DNA of 64,000 nucleotides from Codonopsis lanceolata (GCA_013146195.2 CM028377.1:64151526-64215525), one strand, 5' to 3'. Positions 48,301 to 58,844 are shown, counted from the first letter of the stretch. Notes: generated by a model from the letters alone, not told the origin. Translations and numbers: made by a program.

Positions 48301-51300
48301 TGCACAAAATGCACTTCTATTTCACCCTCAAATCAATATACTGAGCAGGAAATTATCAATTTACCTTTCTGAAATATTCAAGGGCATCTTCACTTAGATT
48401 ACATAGATCTGCACAAAGCTGGATCCCAGTTAAGAGAACTCCATGGTGCTTTTCCTTAAGTAAGGCAGCAGCAGGGTTTATAAAATTTTCTGCAAGGTCT
48501 GGGACTTTCTTTATGATCCGTATAGAGCATAGAGCTGCCTACATAACAGGAACTTCAGTGAATACAAGCTATGAAGACTGCAACTGTGTTTACTGTTTAG
48601 AGAATAATAGATCGTAGTCTGAAGAGGAATAGTAGCTCCATAGTATAAAAAATAAGGAAATCCGACCATCATGTAGAAATTGAATATGTTTTCTTCTGAT
48701 AACAGTCCAGACCAAGGGTAAATACAAGAAAAAAAGGTATCTGAATGATGGTGAGGAGTCGAGTACGAGAAGTCCAAAATAATCATTACACAATCCTAGC
48801 AAAAGTAAAAAAAGCCCGTAAAAGATAATAAGCATAACCTGGTATAGCTACAAGAAAGGTAGTGGTATGAAATTGCATTGGATACACCAAATGAAATTCA
48901 TCGCATGATTATTTTGTGCAACAATAAGAAACGTTGGCACAATCTCCAAGAAGAGAAACACGGGTCATTTACGCAATAAGAAAATTAGAAGATACGTAAC
49001 ATGGATGTGGTTCCAAGTTGATAATACAATAGAGAATGGTGTGTAGCTAAAGTCCTATTTATATTCCTCCACTTGTTGAAAACGAAAACAACAGAACAAA
49101 TGAAATGGTTTTGTATCTTATATCCCCAAAAAGAGACCTCATATCAACTCACCAAAATTCTTAATTCTTTTCTGTCAAGAAGATTACATTTCAGTGTTGT
49201 ACTTGGGATGTATGACGATTTGGTAACAATTTCACAGAAAAAAAATTCATATTCAATGTTGAAGTGTTGATTCCCCCAGATTGATCAAGTGTTTGCACTT
49301 TGTGAGCAATGCTAATTTTTATTTTTATTTTTATTTTGATAGGTATGTGTGACCCCTTGTTGGTATGGAATTGGAACCAACTTTGCCCGAGCGCTGCTAA
49401 TTATACAAAGTTGAGTATGAGGAACCAAAAATGCAAGGAGTACAAGGGATTCTTGATTCCAAGCAGAAACATATAGTAGAAGAATAGTGTTGTATCATCC
49501 CCCTTTCAAAATAATTTCTACATATGAGCTAATCATGTCAAATAGCAACGTCTCGAGTTTACAAAACAATAGATTTGTACCTAAAGTAACTACAGATAAC
49601 AAATCAATAACGATGGACTAAATATATATATAATATTTCACTATCTACTTTGGAACGAAATCAATCAGTCATCCCCAGAGTCCAGTTAAGTCCATCATAG
49701 TGGTAATAAAAGTACACCATGTTTGAACTTACTTTCTTTCGAATATTTGGATCTCTAAATTGCAGCAACCTTTCAACTTCAGGTGCAAGATCACGAGCCA
49801 TTTCTGCAGAACAAATATTCCCTAGAGCACAAAGTGCAAGCCCCACAATATACTGATTGGTGTGATTAAGATCTCTGTGGACAAGAATGAACAAAGTCGT
49901 AATAGATTATTTATCTCAAAGAGACTCCATCATTTAATATTTGCTGCTAAGCATAGATGAGTAGGGAAGCACATAACTTGTGAACACCACATGTAAGAAA
50001 CAAAAAGGTTTAGATATATACTGCTTTAATGAGTTTGTAACCAGCATCAAAACTTCCTGTCTTTCATCAAGTAGCAGCATAAGGCCAAGATACCCTATCC
50101 TCTTCTCAGGAAACCCAGGAGACGCAATTAACTTCAGGCATTCCATTTGACCAAAATGAGTGGGATAACCTAGCATGTGAATGAACATGAGCTTTGCAAG
50201 ATTACGATGCCTATAATCATTATCATTTTCACTAACTGCTGCACGAATAGCAGCACATTCTTTTCTTACAACGGCACGCTCCTCCGCTGCAGTTTTGCAA
50301 GCCCGGATAGCCCGAATCATGTCCCTGCATTGAAATAGTAAGCTTATGTCTCATACCGAACAAAGGGATTGTCAAGCCAATCATGATATCTCTAGTGGTA
50401 ATCAAGGAAAAAGAAAAACTAAATACAATTCTTCATTGATTTGTTATCAAAGTTCCCCCAACTAGTCTACCCTACCCCCCCCCCACCCTCGGAATTATTG
50501 AGATAAGAAGCATAATAATATTTTGTACCCCCTTATTTAAAGAATTATAGTTCATTTCAATGCACTGCCCCTACTTCTTTAAGTAAAGTATCCCTCAAAA
50601 CCTGTATAACTCTTTTACTGGTTTCGTCTTTCGCATTATTTTTTAGTCCACGAGCTAGCATCTTACAAAAACATTATATCCCATTTTATAAGCATTGCCC
50701 AACTTGTTTAACTGAATACATAAAAGAAAAAAACAGATGGTTTCCCATAGAAGTTGCTAATTTAGAAAATCTTCTTATCCTTGAAATATGCAAAGACTGT
50801 TTTATAGCATAATGGAAGTATTTTGATTGCAATCAGAATAGTGTATTAACAATTTAGCTAGAGCTCAAATGATCTCACTGTATCAATATACATCTGATGG
50901 TTACCAAGCCAATGCCTTCCAACTCTACTATGAATAAGCAAGTTTCCAAATGAATAAGAAAGTTCAGTGTATTCAAATAGCATGATCACCTTCTACGTGG
51001 GAATCCACTTACACTCCATTTGGATTTAAGACCTTTTCCAGAACAGATTTCATAGGTAACCTCTTTGGCCATCCTCAAACCCCAGTCTCTCCAACCAGGC
51101 AACCACCATAAAATTGTAACCACAAATTTGGATGTTATGAATTTAATATGATACCGCATACAGCTCAACGTGCTAGCTTATGTGCCATTCAATATAATGG
51201 TTTGCATGTTTGCCTCAAGTCCCAGCTGGACTTGGACAGGTGTGTTGAGACTATATTTATACACCAAGTACTTGAAGCCTAGTTTCTAAGCACAAAAACC

Positions 51301-53030
51301 CTCGGACCATCGTTGGATGCGCAAATTTTAATAACTATGACCAGTTTCCCGACAATTCTTCTTCAGAAACATTGTTGATTATTTCAAAAATCATGCAAAT
51401 AACCAGACTGACAACTCTCTCTCACACACACACACACAACCTCGTCTTCAGTCTTCACTTCTTCGATTTTGTATTTCGCTTGTCGGCGAGGACTGAACCA
51501 TACCCTCACAAATCTAGCACAGTAGAACCCCCATCCATACCGCACAATGTTCTTAATGTTGTGTATGTATAACTTAGAAGTTAGAATTCAAACTTGGGAA
51601 AAAATTAGCACAAGTGTCAAACTAAAGGTTCAATTAAATTTATATTCCAAGGCTTGAGTTCCATGCTCTACCCTAAGTTTCCCTATATATGCAAATAAGC
51701 TTAACACTTACCATGTTAAGATAGATATGTGGTAGAACTGGAAATGATAAAATCCAAAATAAAAGCGTTTATGTTGCAGTCTTAGTAGTCCTCGTATGAG
51801 ATAACGCTAGAGAATGTCTCTTCAAATGGTTTGGACATATAAGGCGGAGAGCAATAAGAGCATGATTTATGCAAGTGACAGCAATTGTAGAGGTGGCAAA
51901 GGCCCAACACTAACATTATTATGCTAATCAAGAATGATGTGCCTGAGCGAGATAATATCTTGCTTTAGACGAAATGTATGCCCAAAAAATATTTGTGGCA
52001 GGCCCATGGTCGTTGGACAAAGACAATGTTGATTGTTGAATTAGATAAGTTGATAAATATGTAAAGTTGACACTGGTCAATCTGTTCTGCTCTTTCACTG
52101 TTTCCATATTTCACCACTTTTAATTTAAATGATTGTAGTAAGCACTTATTCTTTCACCACTCGTTGCAGATGGGAGACGTGTGCCCCCTCATCTTGGAAG
52201 AAAAATGTATATAATGACCTCTAAGTTTAGACAATTAGAAGAAGATGTGTAAAATACAAGTCTGTAAGAAATAGAGAACGTGTCCACCACAACTCCATAG
52301 TTTCCCCAGACTGCCCAGATTCCCACCCCTACCCAGCAGGTATTGATTAGATTGAATGGCAGAATGTCCATTCTTACCAGCTTATTAAAAATCATACTCC
52401 CTCCGTCCCTAAATTATCATCCTCCTTTCCTTTTTCGTCCGTCCCAAAATAATTGTCCAGTTTGAAACTTACCTTCATAAAACATCATTTTTTCCACTTT
52501 ACCCTTACTTTTTCACTCTAATTTAATTATGGGCCACGTATAAATAGACCTTAAAGGAAACTACATTTTAAACCAATATAAATAATCAAGTCAATTGTTT
52601 TTTCTTAATCCATACACCGGGTCAACTAGGTCCATGATTTAGGGATGGAGAGAATAGTTCATTTCAATGACTTACGCTACTTGTTTAAGTAAACATGCTC
52701 CCAAACCCGGTATGCTTCAGCTAAATTCAAGTAGATTTATCTCAATCTATACAATTTTGAAATTGCTACCAAGCCAATTCCTTAAGAATATAACTGCGAA
52801 GAAGCAAGCAATCAAATTCCAAGTGAAATTCAAGCAGCATGATCAGATTTTCAATGTAGAAAACTGAGTTAAAATTCAATTGAAATTTTAATCAAAGCTA
52901 AACAATATTAGGTCAAGAGAATTGATCCACCCAGACAGTGACAGACATTACAGAATGAAACGAGAATTGGAATAATGAGTACATAGGCTATGGCTCACCT
53001 GAGACGGGTGCCGGAGGAGAAGGGATTCAT
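24374..53030 (-). CDS. AP1G: AP-1 complex subunit gamma (gamma-adaptin), 18 coding exons
   Basis: Large subunit of the clathrin adaptor AP-1 at the trans-Golgi network/early endosome. Exons 5' to 3' (high-low): 53030-52999, 50324-50022, 49874-49733, 48538-48365, 46431-46252, 45923-45769, 44990-44900, 35511-35348, 33993-33939, 33176-33054, 32942-32847, 29568-29441, 29019-28915, 28804-28545, 27127-26888, 26806-26631, 26022-25918, 24469-24374. All junctions are GT-AG and in phase, giving 874 residues, the usual plant length. The start is MNPFSSGTRLRDMIRAIRAC. Residues 1-585 form the adaptin trunk (ARDLAPEVERLLQFRDPNIR, PYAPEYDISGITDPFLHIRL). About 586-750 is the Ser/Pro-rich hinge with clathrin-box-like LVDLLDL, LQDLLG and LLDLLS motifs. 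About 751-874 is the gamma-ear (YPPIVAFESSS ... NFPKGI). No lesion seen. Confidence 0.96.
24470..25917 (-). other. AP-1 gamma intron 17 (last intron)
   Basis: 1.4 kb, holding the TRIM element at 25333-25844. The rest is AT-rich intronic sequence. Confidence 0.8.
25333..25844 (+). mobile_element. TRIM (miniature LTR retrotransposon)
   Basis: The left LTR is about 25333-25558 (starts TGTGATACCCCATCCCACAT, ends GTTACA). A primer-binding-site-like TGGTATCAAAAC follows at 25561-25572, then about 130 bp of interior and a shorter right LTR at about 25699-25844 (starts TGTGATCCCCATCCCACATC, ends TGTTACA). The whole 512-bp unit is flanked by AAAAC on both sides (25328-25332 and 25845-25849). There is no coding capacity: the 92-codon frame at 25465-25743 crosses LTR and interior. 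Confidence 0.75.
26023..26630 (-). other. AP-1 gamma intron 16
   Basis: 0.6 kb. Near 26455-26510 it holds TTTTGATAAGTAAAGAGTAT, the reverse complement of the LINE 3' tail seen at 42850-42886. This suggests a very short minus-strand LINE insertion. Confidence 0.5.
27128..28544 (-). repeat. AP-1 gamma intron 14 with an internal diverged duplication
   Basis: Segments around 27600-27900 and 28100-28370 are clearly related. Both contain GCAGAAGTGGTGGCTCATG, a GGATGG(C/T)T block, TATAGGCAA(C/T)(T/A)(A/G)CATGAACTG, and AAGGATGAAAA before a CAG-rich end. The repeat unit is roughly 0.5 kb and well diverged. No coding frame. Confidence 0.6.
29020..29440 (-). other. AP-1 gamma intron 12
   Basis: 0.4 kb, AT-rich. 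The open frame at 29087-29335 is intronic noise. Confidence 0.8.
29569..32846 (-). other. AP-1 gamma intron 11
   Basis: 3.3 kb, expanded mainly by the tandem duplication at 30053-31380. At 32290-32315 a TTTTTTTTGATAGGTAAAGAGTAT motif again resembles an inverted LINE tail. The remainder is AT-rich unique sequence. Confidence 0.75.
30053..31380. repeat. Direct tandem duplication, two units of about 660 bp
   Basis: Unit 1 is about 30053-30713 and unit 2 about 30714-31380, highly similar throughout. Each begins with a C-run and A-run followed by ACAGATACACACTCTG and ends near ATATATCAGTAAATTA. Each contains a TTTT(G)GTAAGTAAAG...GCCAAAAAAGG segment like a reversed non-LTR tail. The frames shared by both units on either strand are copied noise: they contain no recognised domain and lie inside an AP-1 gamma intron. 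Confidence 0.9.
33177..33938 (-). other. AP-1 gamma intron 9
   Basis: 0.76 kb of AT-rich intronic sequence; no repeat or gene recognised. Confidence 0.8.
33994..35347 (-). other. AP-1 gamma intron 8, with a short direct repeat
   Basis: 1.35 kb. The segment GGTTTTGGAGGTTTGACGAT and its continuation (GGGAAGCACGGAAGGTATGGAG) occurs at about 34230-34272 and again at about 34597-34640. Open frames at 34743-34943 and 35084-35296 match no family I know. Confidence 0.65.
36130..36690 (-). mobile_element. LINE 3'-ORF fragment (zinc-binding RT-associated domain)
   Basis: The minus-strand frames contain PLKVSICLWSAAREAILNGD, NLKRRG, CCLCIRSEEPVNNLLLHC and, one frame over, WTLWWERNRRYLE. This is the zf-RVT region that follows reverse transcriptase in plant L1-type LINEs. 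It is truncated at both ends and frameshifted near 36400. Confidence 0.75.
36732..36909. mobile_element. Stowaway-like MITE
   Basis: The inverted ends are CTCCCTCTGTTCCGGGCAAA and TTTGCCTGGAACAGAGGGAG, flanked by TA on both sides. It is 178 bp and lies just inside the start of the copia left LTR. Confidence 0.85.
37590..38780 (+). pseudogene. Tork-type copia Gag remnant
   Basis: Gag features in order: WHVKVRMLIQTNQEIALDGK near 37600, AASAIQQCYEDNV near 37710, LNAFNKILCKLAHVSVRIEN, YKYLVTAVMCGKDRLTLSEV, and the zinc knuckle CWHCQKDGHVVHSC near 38212-38253. These match the gag of the Tnt1/Tork lineage. A pre-integrase-like stretch (NNFHGDHSLMGVNKKGNLYL) follows. Several stops and shifts interrupt it (for example TGA near 37692 and TAA near 37783). 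Confidence 0.8.
39165..42886 (+). mobile_element. LINE (L1-type) sequence, two overlapping RT fragments
   Basis: Inserted in the right copia LTR. The near-duplicate GAGTTGTGATA (39154-39164) / GAGTAGTGATA (42887-42897) is a probable 11-bp target duplication. The first fragment has GLRQGDPLSP at about 39210, KVISDSQHAFVGG, then GLQQGDPLSPF and FADD-type motifs to about 40180, and ends near CTTATCAAAAAAAA (40228). The second starts near 41240 (HLFADDTLTF), continues through FERRLAG, SKGGQLTLIKSTL, KDKWCG and zf-RVT-like sequence, and ends in the tail ATACTCTTACTTATC plus A8. Both contain the same RT region, so two LINE copies are merged. Many stops and shifts. Confidence 0.8.
40787..40994 (-). 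repeat. Fragments of the solo-LTR and hAT-like MITE families
   Basis: 40787-40815 resembles the end of the solo LTR at 19838-19865. 40817-40994 is the reverse complement of one end of the 18684/62713 MITE, closing with CTTTGATAACTATG. It lies between the two LINE fragments. Confidence 0.65.
44338..44515. mobile_element. Stowaway-like MITE
   Basis: The ends are CTTCCTCCGTCCCAAAAGAA and an inverted TTTTTGGGACCGAGGGAG, with TA on the right and CA on the left. 178 bp. Confidence 0.75.
44991..45768 (-). other. AP-1 gamma intron 6
   Basis: 0.78 kb, AT-rich; no repeat recognised. Confidence 0.8.
46432..48364 (-). other. AP-1 gamma intron 4
   Basis: 1.9 kb. It contains the 106-bp LINE tail at 46989-47094. 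The other open frames (47158-47445 and 47987-48184) show no family features. Confidence 0.8.
46989..47094 (+). mobile_element. Very short (106-bp) LINE 3'-end insertion
   Basis: Carries the 3' tail of the LINE at 42789-42886 (TACTCCTAGTGTACA, GACGCCTTTGGTATATAATA, CTTACTTATC plus A-run). It is flanked by a perfect 12-bp duplication, AAGCTCCTTTTA (46977-46988 and 47095-47106), the hallmark of target-primed reverse transcription with extreme 5' truncation. Confidence 0.9.
48539..49732 (-). other. AP-1 gamma intron 3
   Basis: 1.2 kb, AT-rich. A TTTTATTTTGATAGGTATGTG motif near 49325 resembles an inverted LINE tail. Confidence 0.75.
50325..52998 (-). other. AP-1 gamma intron 1
   Basis: 2.7 kb after a 32-nt coding part of exon 1. 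It holds a C-run (about 50465-50485), an AC microsatellite near 51422-51438 and a Stowaway-like MITE (52397-52654). Confidence 0.8.
52397..52654. mobile_element. Stowaway-like MITE
   Basis: The left end CTCCCTCCGTCCCTAAATTA and the right end (inverted TTCTCTCCATCCCTAAATCA) pair imperfectly, with TA on each side. About 258 bp. Confidence 0.7.
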
Positions 53031-54520
53031 GATTGGGTCCGTTCCGAAACTGCTAAAAGCTCGATCAGATCCAGGTGTGAATCCAGAAAACCAAACCGAA
53101 CTCGATCAAATCAACGAACGCAGGGTTACAAACAATTACACATAAATATATACATACAGGTCTATACACGTATTGAAGCAAATGAATCGAGATCTGGGGG
53201 GTGAGGGGGGATCTGAAACAGGAATTTAGTGATGCCTATAAAGGTATGGATCTGAGGTGGAGAGAGAAAGCATGGAAATGGAGTTGATATGTATAATCAA
53301 TGAGCCTCTTCTCTCTCTAGTCTCTATTTTTCCACTCAGAAATTTGGGTTCTGTGTGTTTTTTTTGTGTGGGATGTACGTACGTTTCTCCGTCTAAAACT
53401 AAAGAACATCCTGCACTTAAATTCCATTAACCCCATTGGCCATACCACCATAGTTTATGAAAATTTCATATTAGTTCCTTGTGGTTGACATATTATACCA
53501 CTAACTTCTCTAAAAAAAAATTACTCCATGTGTATCAAATTTAAGAGTCTCGGTATTCTATTTTCAACTGTTTTAAATTAAGACAAAAACTCAGGAAAAA
53601 TCATCTTATGAGTATTTTTTATAAGATATATCTTCTTGACATGATCCCGTGTATTGATGGTTTGAGCTGTAAGAGAGTTGGGTTTCGTTTTACGAATGAT
53701 AATCTATAAAATTGTCTTACATGAGACCTACTTTTAAATTAATTATTCTTTGTCATTTTTTATAAAGTTTTCCCAAACCAATATTTAGTAAAGTCCTATG
53801 TAATTAGTATCCTTTTTTACCAAAAATACATATTATTTCTTTTAAAATTATCTTTGAAAAATGTTCACTTTCTAATTTTTCATTTTTATGAAATTACATT
53901 GTTAGTATACCCTTATTTGCATTTTACTTGATAGGTCGTACGTCCTCATAAGCATCATTGAAAAATATATAAAATATGCAATGAAAAGGGTATCTCCACT
54001 ACAATAACTACTTATCCAATTTATTCATTTGTAATTATTAAAAAAACGAATGTAATGAATGAGTAATTAATGAGTAATTATTGTATTAAAAATAATCTCT
54101 CCAAATGTACAAATTTATTTATATATTATAGTCAAGTAACTTTTCTTGTTTTATGTTTTGAGTCAAACCAAACTTTATTTGAAGAACAAATGGAGTATGA
54201 GATATAAATAAGAAGGGATCTCATTGGTTTGACATCAATAAATGGAAAGGGAAGAATGGGATCCGACTAATTTGTTAAAATGTGTAAAGTCCGCCGATGA
54301 CACTTATTCTAGGAAGGAGGGCGTAACTTTTTTTAATGGAAATATACAAAGGTATAATATCAATGGATCTTGCTTACATTTTACCCAAAAATAAAAATTG
54401 TTTTGAGAGATTATTTGAAAGGCTTTTTTTCCAACTAACACTCGATAGATATATATACGATGACATTCACGTCGTGATTATGGAAAGTAACTAGTTACTT
54501 AATTAAGTAAGTGTTTACAT
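53031..54520. other. AP-1 gamma 5' leader/promoter side and AT-rich spacer
   Basis: The first 300 bp upstream of the start codon is richer in G+C and C/T-rich on the minus strand (CTCTCTCTAGTCTC near 53310), consistent with leader and core promoter. Between about 53521 and 54199 a TACTCCATGTG / CAAATGGAGTA pair may mark an old MITE. No coding sequence. Confidence 0.45.
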
Positions 54521-54529
54521 TGAATTATC

Positions 54530-55080
54530 AGAGTTCTTTTTTGAAAAAAATTTGGATCGATCCACTTTCTGAAGAATTTAATCCCTTAAATATCCTTTTT
54601 TTAACTAGAAAAAGTCATTTTTGGATGCGAAAAAATACGATAACTTTAAGGAGCTTGAGACACGTGTATCCCTTTGAATCGTGGTGCATATGATTGTACA
54701 TCGCAATACAAAACTTATTCTTTCAAATTTTATTTTTGTACTGCGATATATAAATATATGTATCACGATACAAAATACATGTTTACTTTAATTTATATAT
54801 CAACAGTCAGAAATTATGTGAACTGCAATATATAAATATATGTACTGCGATACAAAATACATGTTTACTTCAATTTATGTATTTAAAATTATGAATATTA
54901 ACACTGATGGATCGTGATATATAAATATGTGAACTGTGATACAAAATAATGTGTTACTTCAATTTCTGTAAAAAAAAATCATAAATGTTAACATTGATGA
55001 ACCACGATAAATGCATATGTGAACAGCAATACAAAATTATGTTTTACTTTCAATTTATGTATTAAAATACATCGAAATAT
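54530..55080. repeat. AT-rich tandem repeat, about five units of 60-90 bp
   Basis: Units share GCGATATATAAATATATGTA, (T/C)GCGATACAAAATACATG, TTTACTTCAATTTATGTATT and TTAACACTGATG. GATACAAAA-type cores lie near 54704, 54767, 54848, 54937 and 55028. The block at 54530-54690 resembles the start of the right arm of the neighbouring foldback (55740-55870), so the two repeats are related. Confidence 0.65.
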
Positions 55081-55249
55081 ATCAAATTAATAATTGAACT
55101 CTGCCAAAAAATACATCAAAATGAAAATTCATGAATATCGTTCAAGATGGAATCAATAAAAGGTTGTATAGAGAGATCGAAGTCTGAGCATTCCCCAAAT
55201 AAATCTTCATTGTAAGAAATATTCATAGATCAGCTTTATATGGTTCTTT

Positions 55250-56160
55250 AAAGTTTGAGAAGAAACCTGATGATAAACAATAGCTAGAATTTTAAATAAA
55301 ACATATGAAGTGAGACGAAATAACAATAGATAAGTTTGAAAAGAAATGACATTATATATTTAAAAACAAAATAGGGAAGAAGAAGAAGCGTTGTTGTCAT
55401 TAATTTTTTGTAGTTGATGTACGCGTTGAGTAATTTGTTTTTTTAATGCTGACTGTTGATATTTTGTTCATTTATATATCGTGATTCACATATTTATATA
55501 TAGCGGTTCACATAATTTTATGGTTGTTGATAGTTTTGCATCGCGGTATATAAATACGTGAACCACAGTGCATCCCGTCTTTATTCGTAACACGGCTCTT
55601 GCTCATTAAGGGTATTGCAGTATTTTCACGTTCAAAGTAGTCTTTTCCGATTAAAAAAAAACACTTGACTGGAAAGGTTATAAACTTTAAAAAGCGGACC
55701 AGCCTGAATTTCACCATTCCTTTTTATATAATATGGTGAAATTCGGGCAGATCCATTTTTTTAAGTTTCTAAACTCTCAAGTCCATCGAATCTTTTTTCA
55801 ATCGTAAAAGACCATTTTTGAACTCGAAAAGACTGCAATATCTTTAATGAGTGATAGTCATGCTACAAATAAAGACGAGAGCGGTATATAAATATGTGAA
55901 CCGTGGTACAACATTATGTGAACCGCGATATATAAACGAACAGAATATCAACAGTCATCATTAAAAGAAGCAAATTATACAGCACGTATATCAACAACCA
56001 AAAATTAATGACAACAACCATTCTTCTTTCTTATTTCGTCTTTAAATATTTAATGTTATTTTTTCTCAAGCTCATATAATGTTATTTCGTCTCACTCCAT
56101 ATGATTTATTTAAAATTCCAACTATTGTTTATCATCAAGTTTTTTCTCAAGCTTTATGAT
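55250..56160. repeat. Long foldback (inverted repeat) of about 0.9 kb
   Basis: The left arm (about 55250-55716) and right arm (55733-56160) are inverted copies separated by 16 bp. Innermost bases: GAATTTCACCAT and ATGGTGAAATTC. Further out: GTTGTTGTCATTAATTTTT pairs with AAAAATTAATGACAACAAC; outermost: CTGATGATAAACAATAGCT pairs with AACTATTGTTTATCATCAA. The arms are similar over their length with scattered mismatches and a few indels. Open frames here (55508-55717) are not genes. A transcript through it would form a long hairpin. Confidence 0.85.
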
Positions 56161-56211
56161 TTTCGAATGTATACAAAACTTAGATAAAAAAAAAAACATC
56201 ATTCTTTTCCT

Positions 56212-58844
56212 TCATCTTATGAAGCATACTTTACTATTCAGATCCACATCATACTGATCCCCATATATCCCTCTCACCTGGTGCTTTCTTATCCCAGCCC
56301 ATACACAAATGAACCCATGTGATTCCTTTTTGTTCTTGTCCAACTTCTCAATTATCCTTAGACATAATAACCCTGGATGGTCCCTCATTTTTCCCCTACA
56401 TTTATGCAACCTTGATATCATGTACATCCTAATCCACTCAAGCAAATCTAAGATAGGCTTACACCTTGCTTTCAGAATGCAAGAATTAAAAGTTTCACAT
56501 AAATTATTTAATAGCATATCACAACATTGGTCTGTAGAAAAAAATGCCCTACTCCAGTGTGCGGGTGTTTTCCCAGCCAGCCAATCATAAGCCAATGCAC
56601 TCTGTTGCTTCAATTTTTCCATCTCAATGTTGAACTTCTGAATATATGAGGCTTTAGCACATGCATACAACTATTTTTTCAAAGCATTACCCCTAAATTT
56701 CAGTTTGAAATTATCATGACGATGTTTGACACAAAATCTTATTTTTACATTAAGGACAAGGGCCTCCAGACTAGGAACAAGGCCCTTTTGCTTGTCAGAG
56801 ATGAATGTCCAGTGGTATGAATTGACACAACCTATATCCACCAACAACAGTTCCAAAAACCAACTCCAAGAGTCTCTGCTTTCCCCCTCAACAACTGCAT
56901 ATGCCAATGGCCACATACCATTATTAGCATCAACCCCCACAGCTGAAAGTATCATCCCCTTGACTGGTCCCTTCAGAAAGCAACCATCCAACCCAATAAC
57001 TTTTCTACAACCTTCTAAGAATCCCTTTTTCAAACCCCTAAGGCATACATATATATTCTCTTAAACAAAGGCTTCTCATTCTCATGCTCACAAACTATTT
57101 CAACACTTGTTCCTGGATTTGACCTAATTAATTCTTCCTTATAGTCCCACAAAGCCCCATACTGCTGTTCAAGAGTAAGCTCAGCATTCTGCCTTGCAAA
57201 CTGAAAGGCTCTGTAAGCACTGCTCCTAGACATCTGAATCTCAGGCTCTTTCCCAACAGTATTAAAGAATGACTCAGATGGCCAAGTAGGGTTCAACTTG
57301 TATCTGTCAATGTATTTATTACCAACCCACTTAGAGTTTACACATTGCACCTTCACCACCCTACTACATTTATGATTGTCCACAAATGTCCTAATTCTAA
57401 AGGTATTCTTTTCCCCACCTGGCTGTGAACCATAAATATACCAAGGACAACCTTCCTTACATTTGGCACTCACCTTCACTCTATCATTCTTCACAAATTT
57501 GATTCCCCTCCCAATTTTGACTGCATAACTCCTTACAGCATTTTTAAATTCATTATGATCTGTAAATTCCATTCCCAACTCAAACTTAGGGTTTTTCATG
57601 TCTGTTATTGGGTTGAATCTCTTGAACTTAGGAGTAGGTTTCCTGCCCATTACTTTTCTAGGGTCCTCTTCCTCAAAATCTGAACCATCAAGGCTTTCAA
57701 ACTCATCAGAAAAATCTTGATCTCCTTCTGGTTCTGGGTCAACATCAAAGTCATCTAGGCCATCCAGAAAATCAAAGTCATCATTTGTTACCTTTCCCTT
57801 TCCTTTGTCTTGTACTACCTTTCCCTTTCCTTTGTCTTGTGCTACCTTAGACTTTCCAGTTTCTTGTGTTTCTTGTGTTACACTTTCATCCTTATCCTTA
57901 TCCTTACTCTCATTAAGGATCCACTCTTCATCATCAACTTCTACAGCAGTATCCCCATATGCACTATCACTATATACTGAGCTATTGTCATCCTCCCTAT
58001 CTTCATCCTCACAATCAAGATCTACAACATTAATACTCTCATTGTCTTTTCTAACATCCTGATAGTCCTCACTATGCTTACAATATACATCAACTATCAT
58101 AATGTTAGGATCAATACCTTATATCATATCTGTCAGTGTCTTTTCAGTTGACATTAACATTAATCCCCTATCCATTTCATTACCAGGTAAGAGATAATAG
58201 AAGTTGCAATAGTCATTATACCATAATGTCTTGTAAAACTTATTAAGCACTGTCATTGACACTCTATCTTTATCTATTCATGTCACTGTTTCTACTTCAC
58301 CACCTAAATAGACAGTTTTAGGATGGTAAACAAACTCACCCCCATGATGAATTCTAGCAGCAAACTAGTCTTCACCTGGATTTTACAAAGCACAGAAACA
58401 AATGAGGGAAACAGGAAAAAAAATACATTAAATTACAATGTCCCAACACTTTACATTCAAACATTGTATAAGGTCAACAGAGGCACAATGGGGGGACCAT
58501 TTTCACATAAACCCAACACATTCCTATTATCTGACAATGGGGGGGGGGACATTTTCACTTTAACCAAAGTTGCAACAATATTAAAACAAATAATATGCTT
58601 TTTTTCCATACAAATAACACAAATTAATCCGTAAACAACAATTTAACTGACATGCATATACTTTTTCATATACAAATAAGGCCAAATCAGTCATGCATAT
58701 TCTTTATTCATGCATTTGGTCAAACGACAAAACACACACACACAAAGAATAAATGAAATTTAAAAACTTACAATCAAATGCATAAGGATCTTCGTCTCCT
58801 ACGATTCTCTGAGATTGCGATGGACCCTCGATAGGTCTCGCCAT
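56212..58844 (-). pseudogene. MuDR/MULE transposase, inactivated and 3'-truncated
   Basis: A Mutator-like transposase of the plant MuDR class. Exon 1 is 58844-58772 (MARPIEGPSQSQRIVGDEDP, good GT donor) and exon 2 runs from 58375. In order: HHGGEFVYHPKTVYLGGEVE N-terminal domain, a long acidic linker with repeated KGKGKV, the MuDR DNA-binding domain (FTDHNEFKNAVRSYAVKIGR, CKEGCPWYIYGS), then the MULE catalytic domain (VIGLDGCFLKGP, PLAYAVVEGESRDSWSWFLE). Lesions: stops at 58367-58365, 58280-58278 and 58121-58119; a 2-bp gain in a short TA run near 57045 shifting the frame; TAG at 56673-56671 (from Trp). Translation ends right where the SWIM zinc finger should start (YDVDLNSKVC), about 50 bp from the foldback. 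Confidence 0.88.

Noticed and set aside
57805..58062. Plus-strand Ser/Leu-rich protein
   Set aside because: Antisense of the acidic linker of the MULE transposase.
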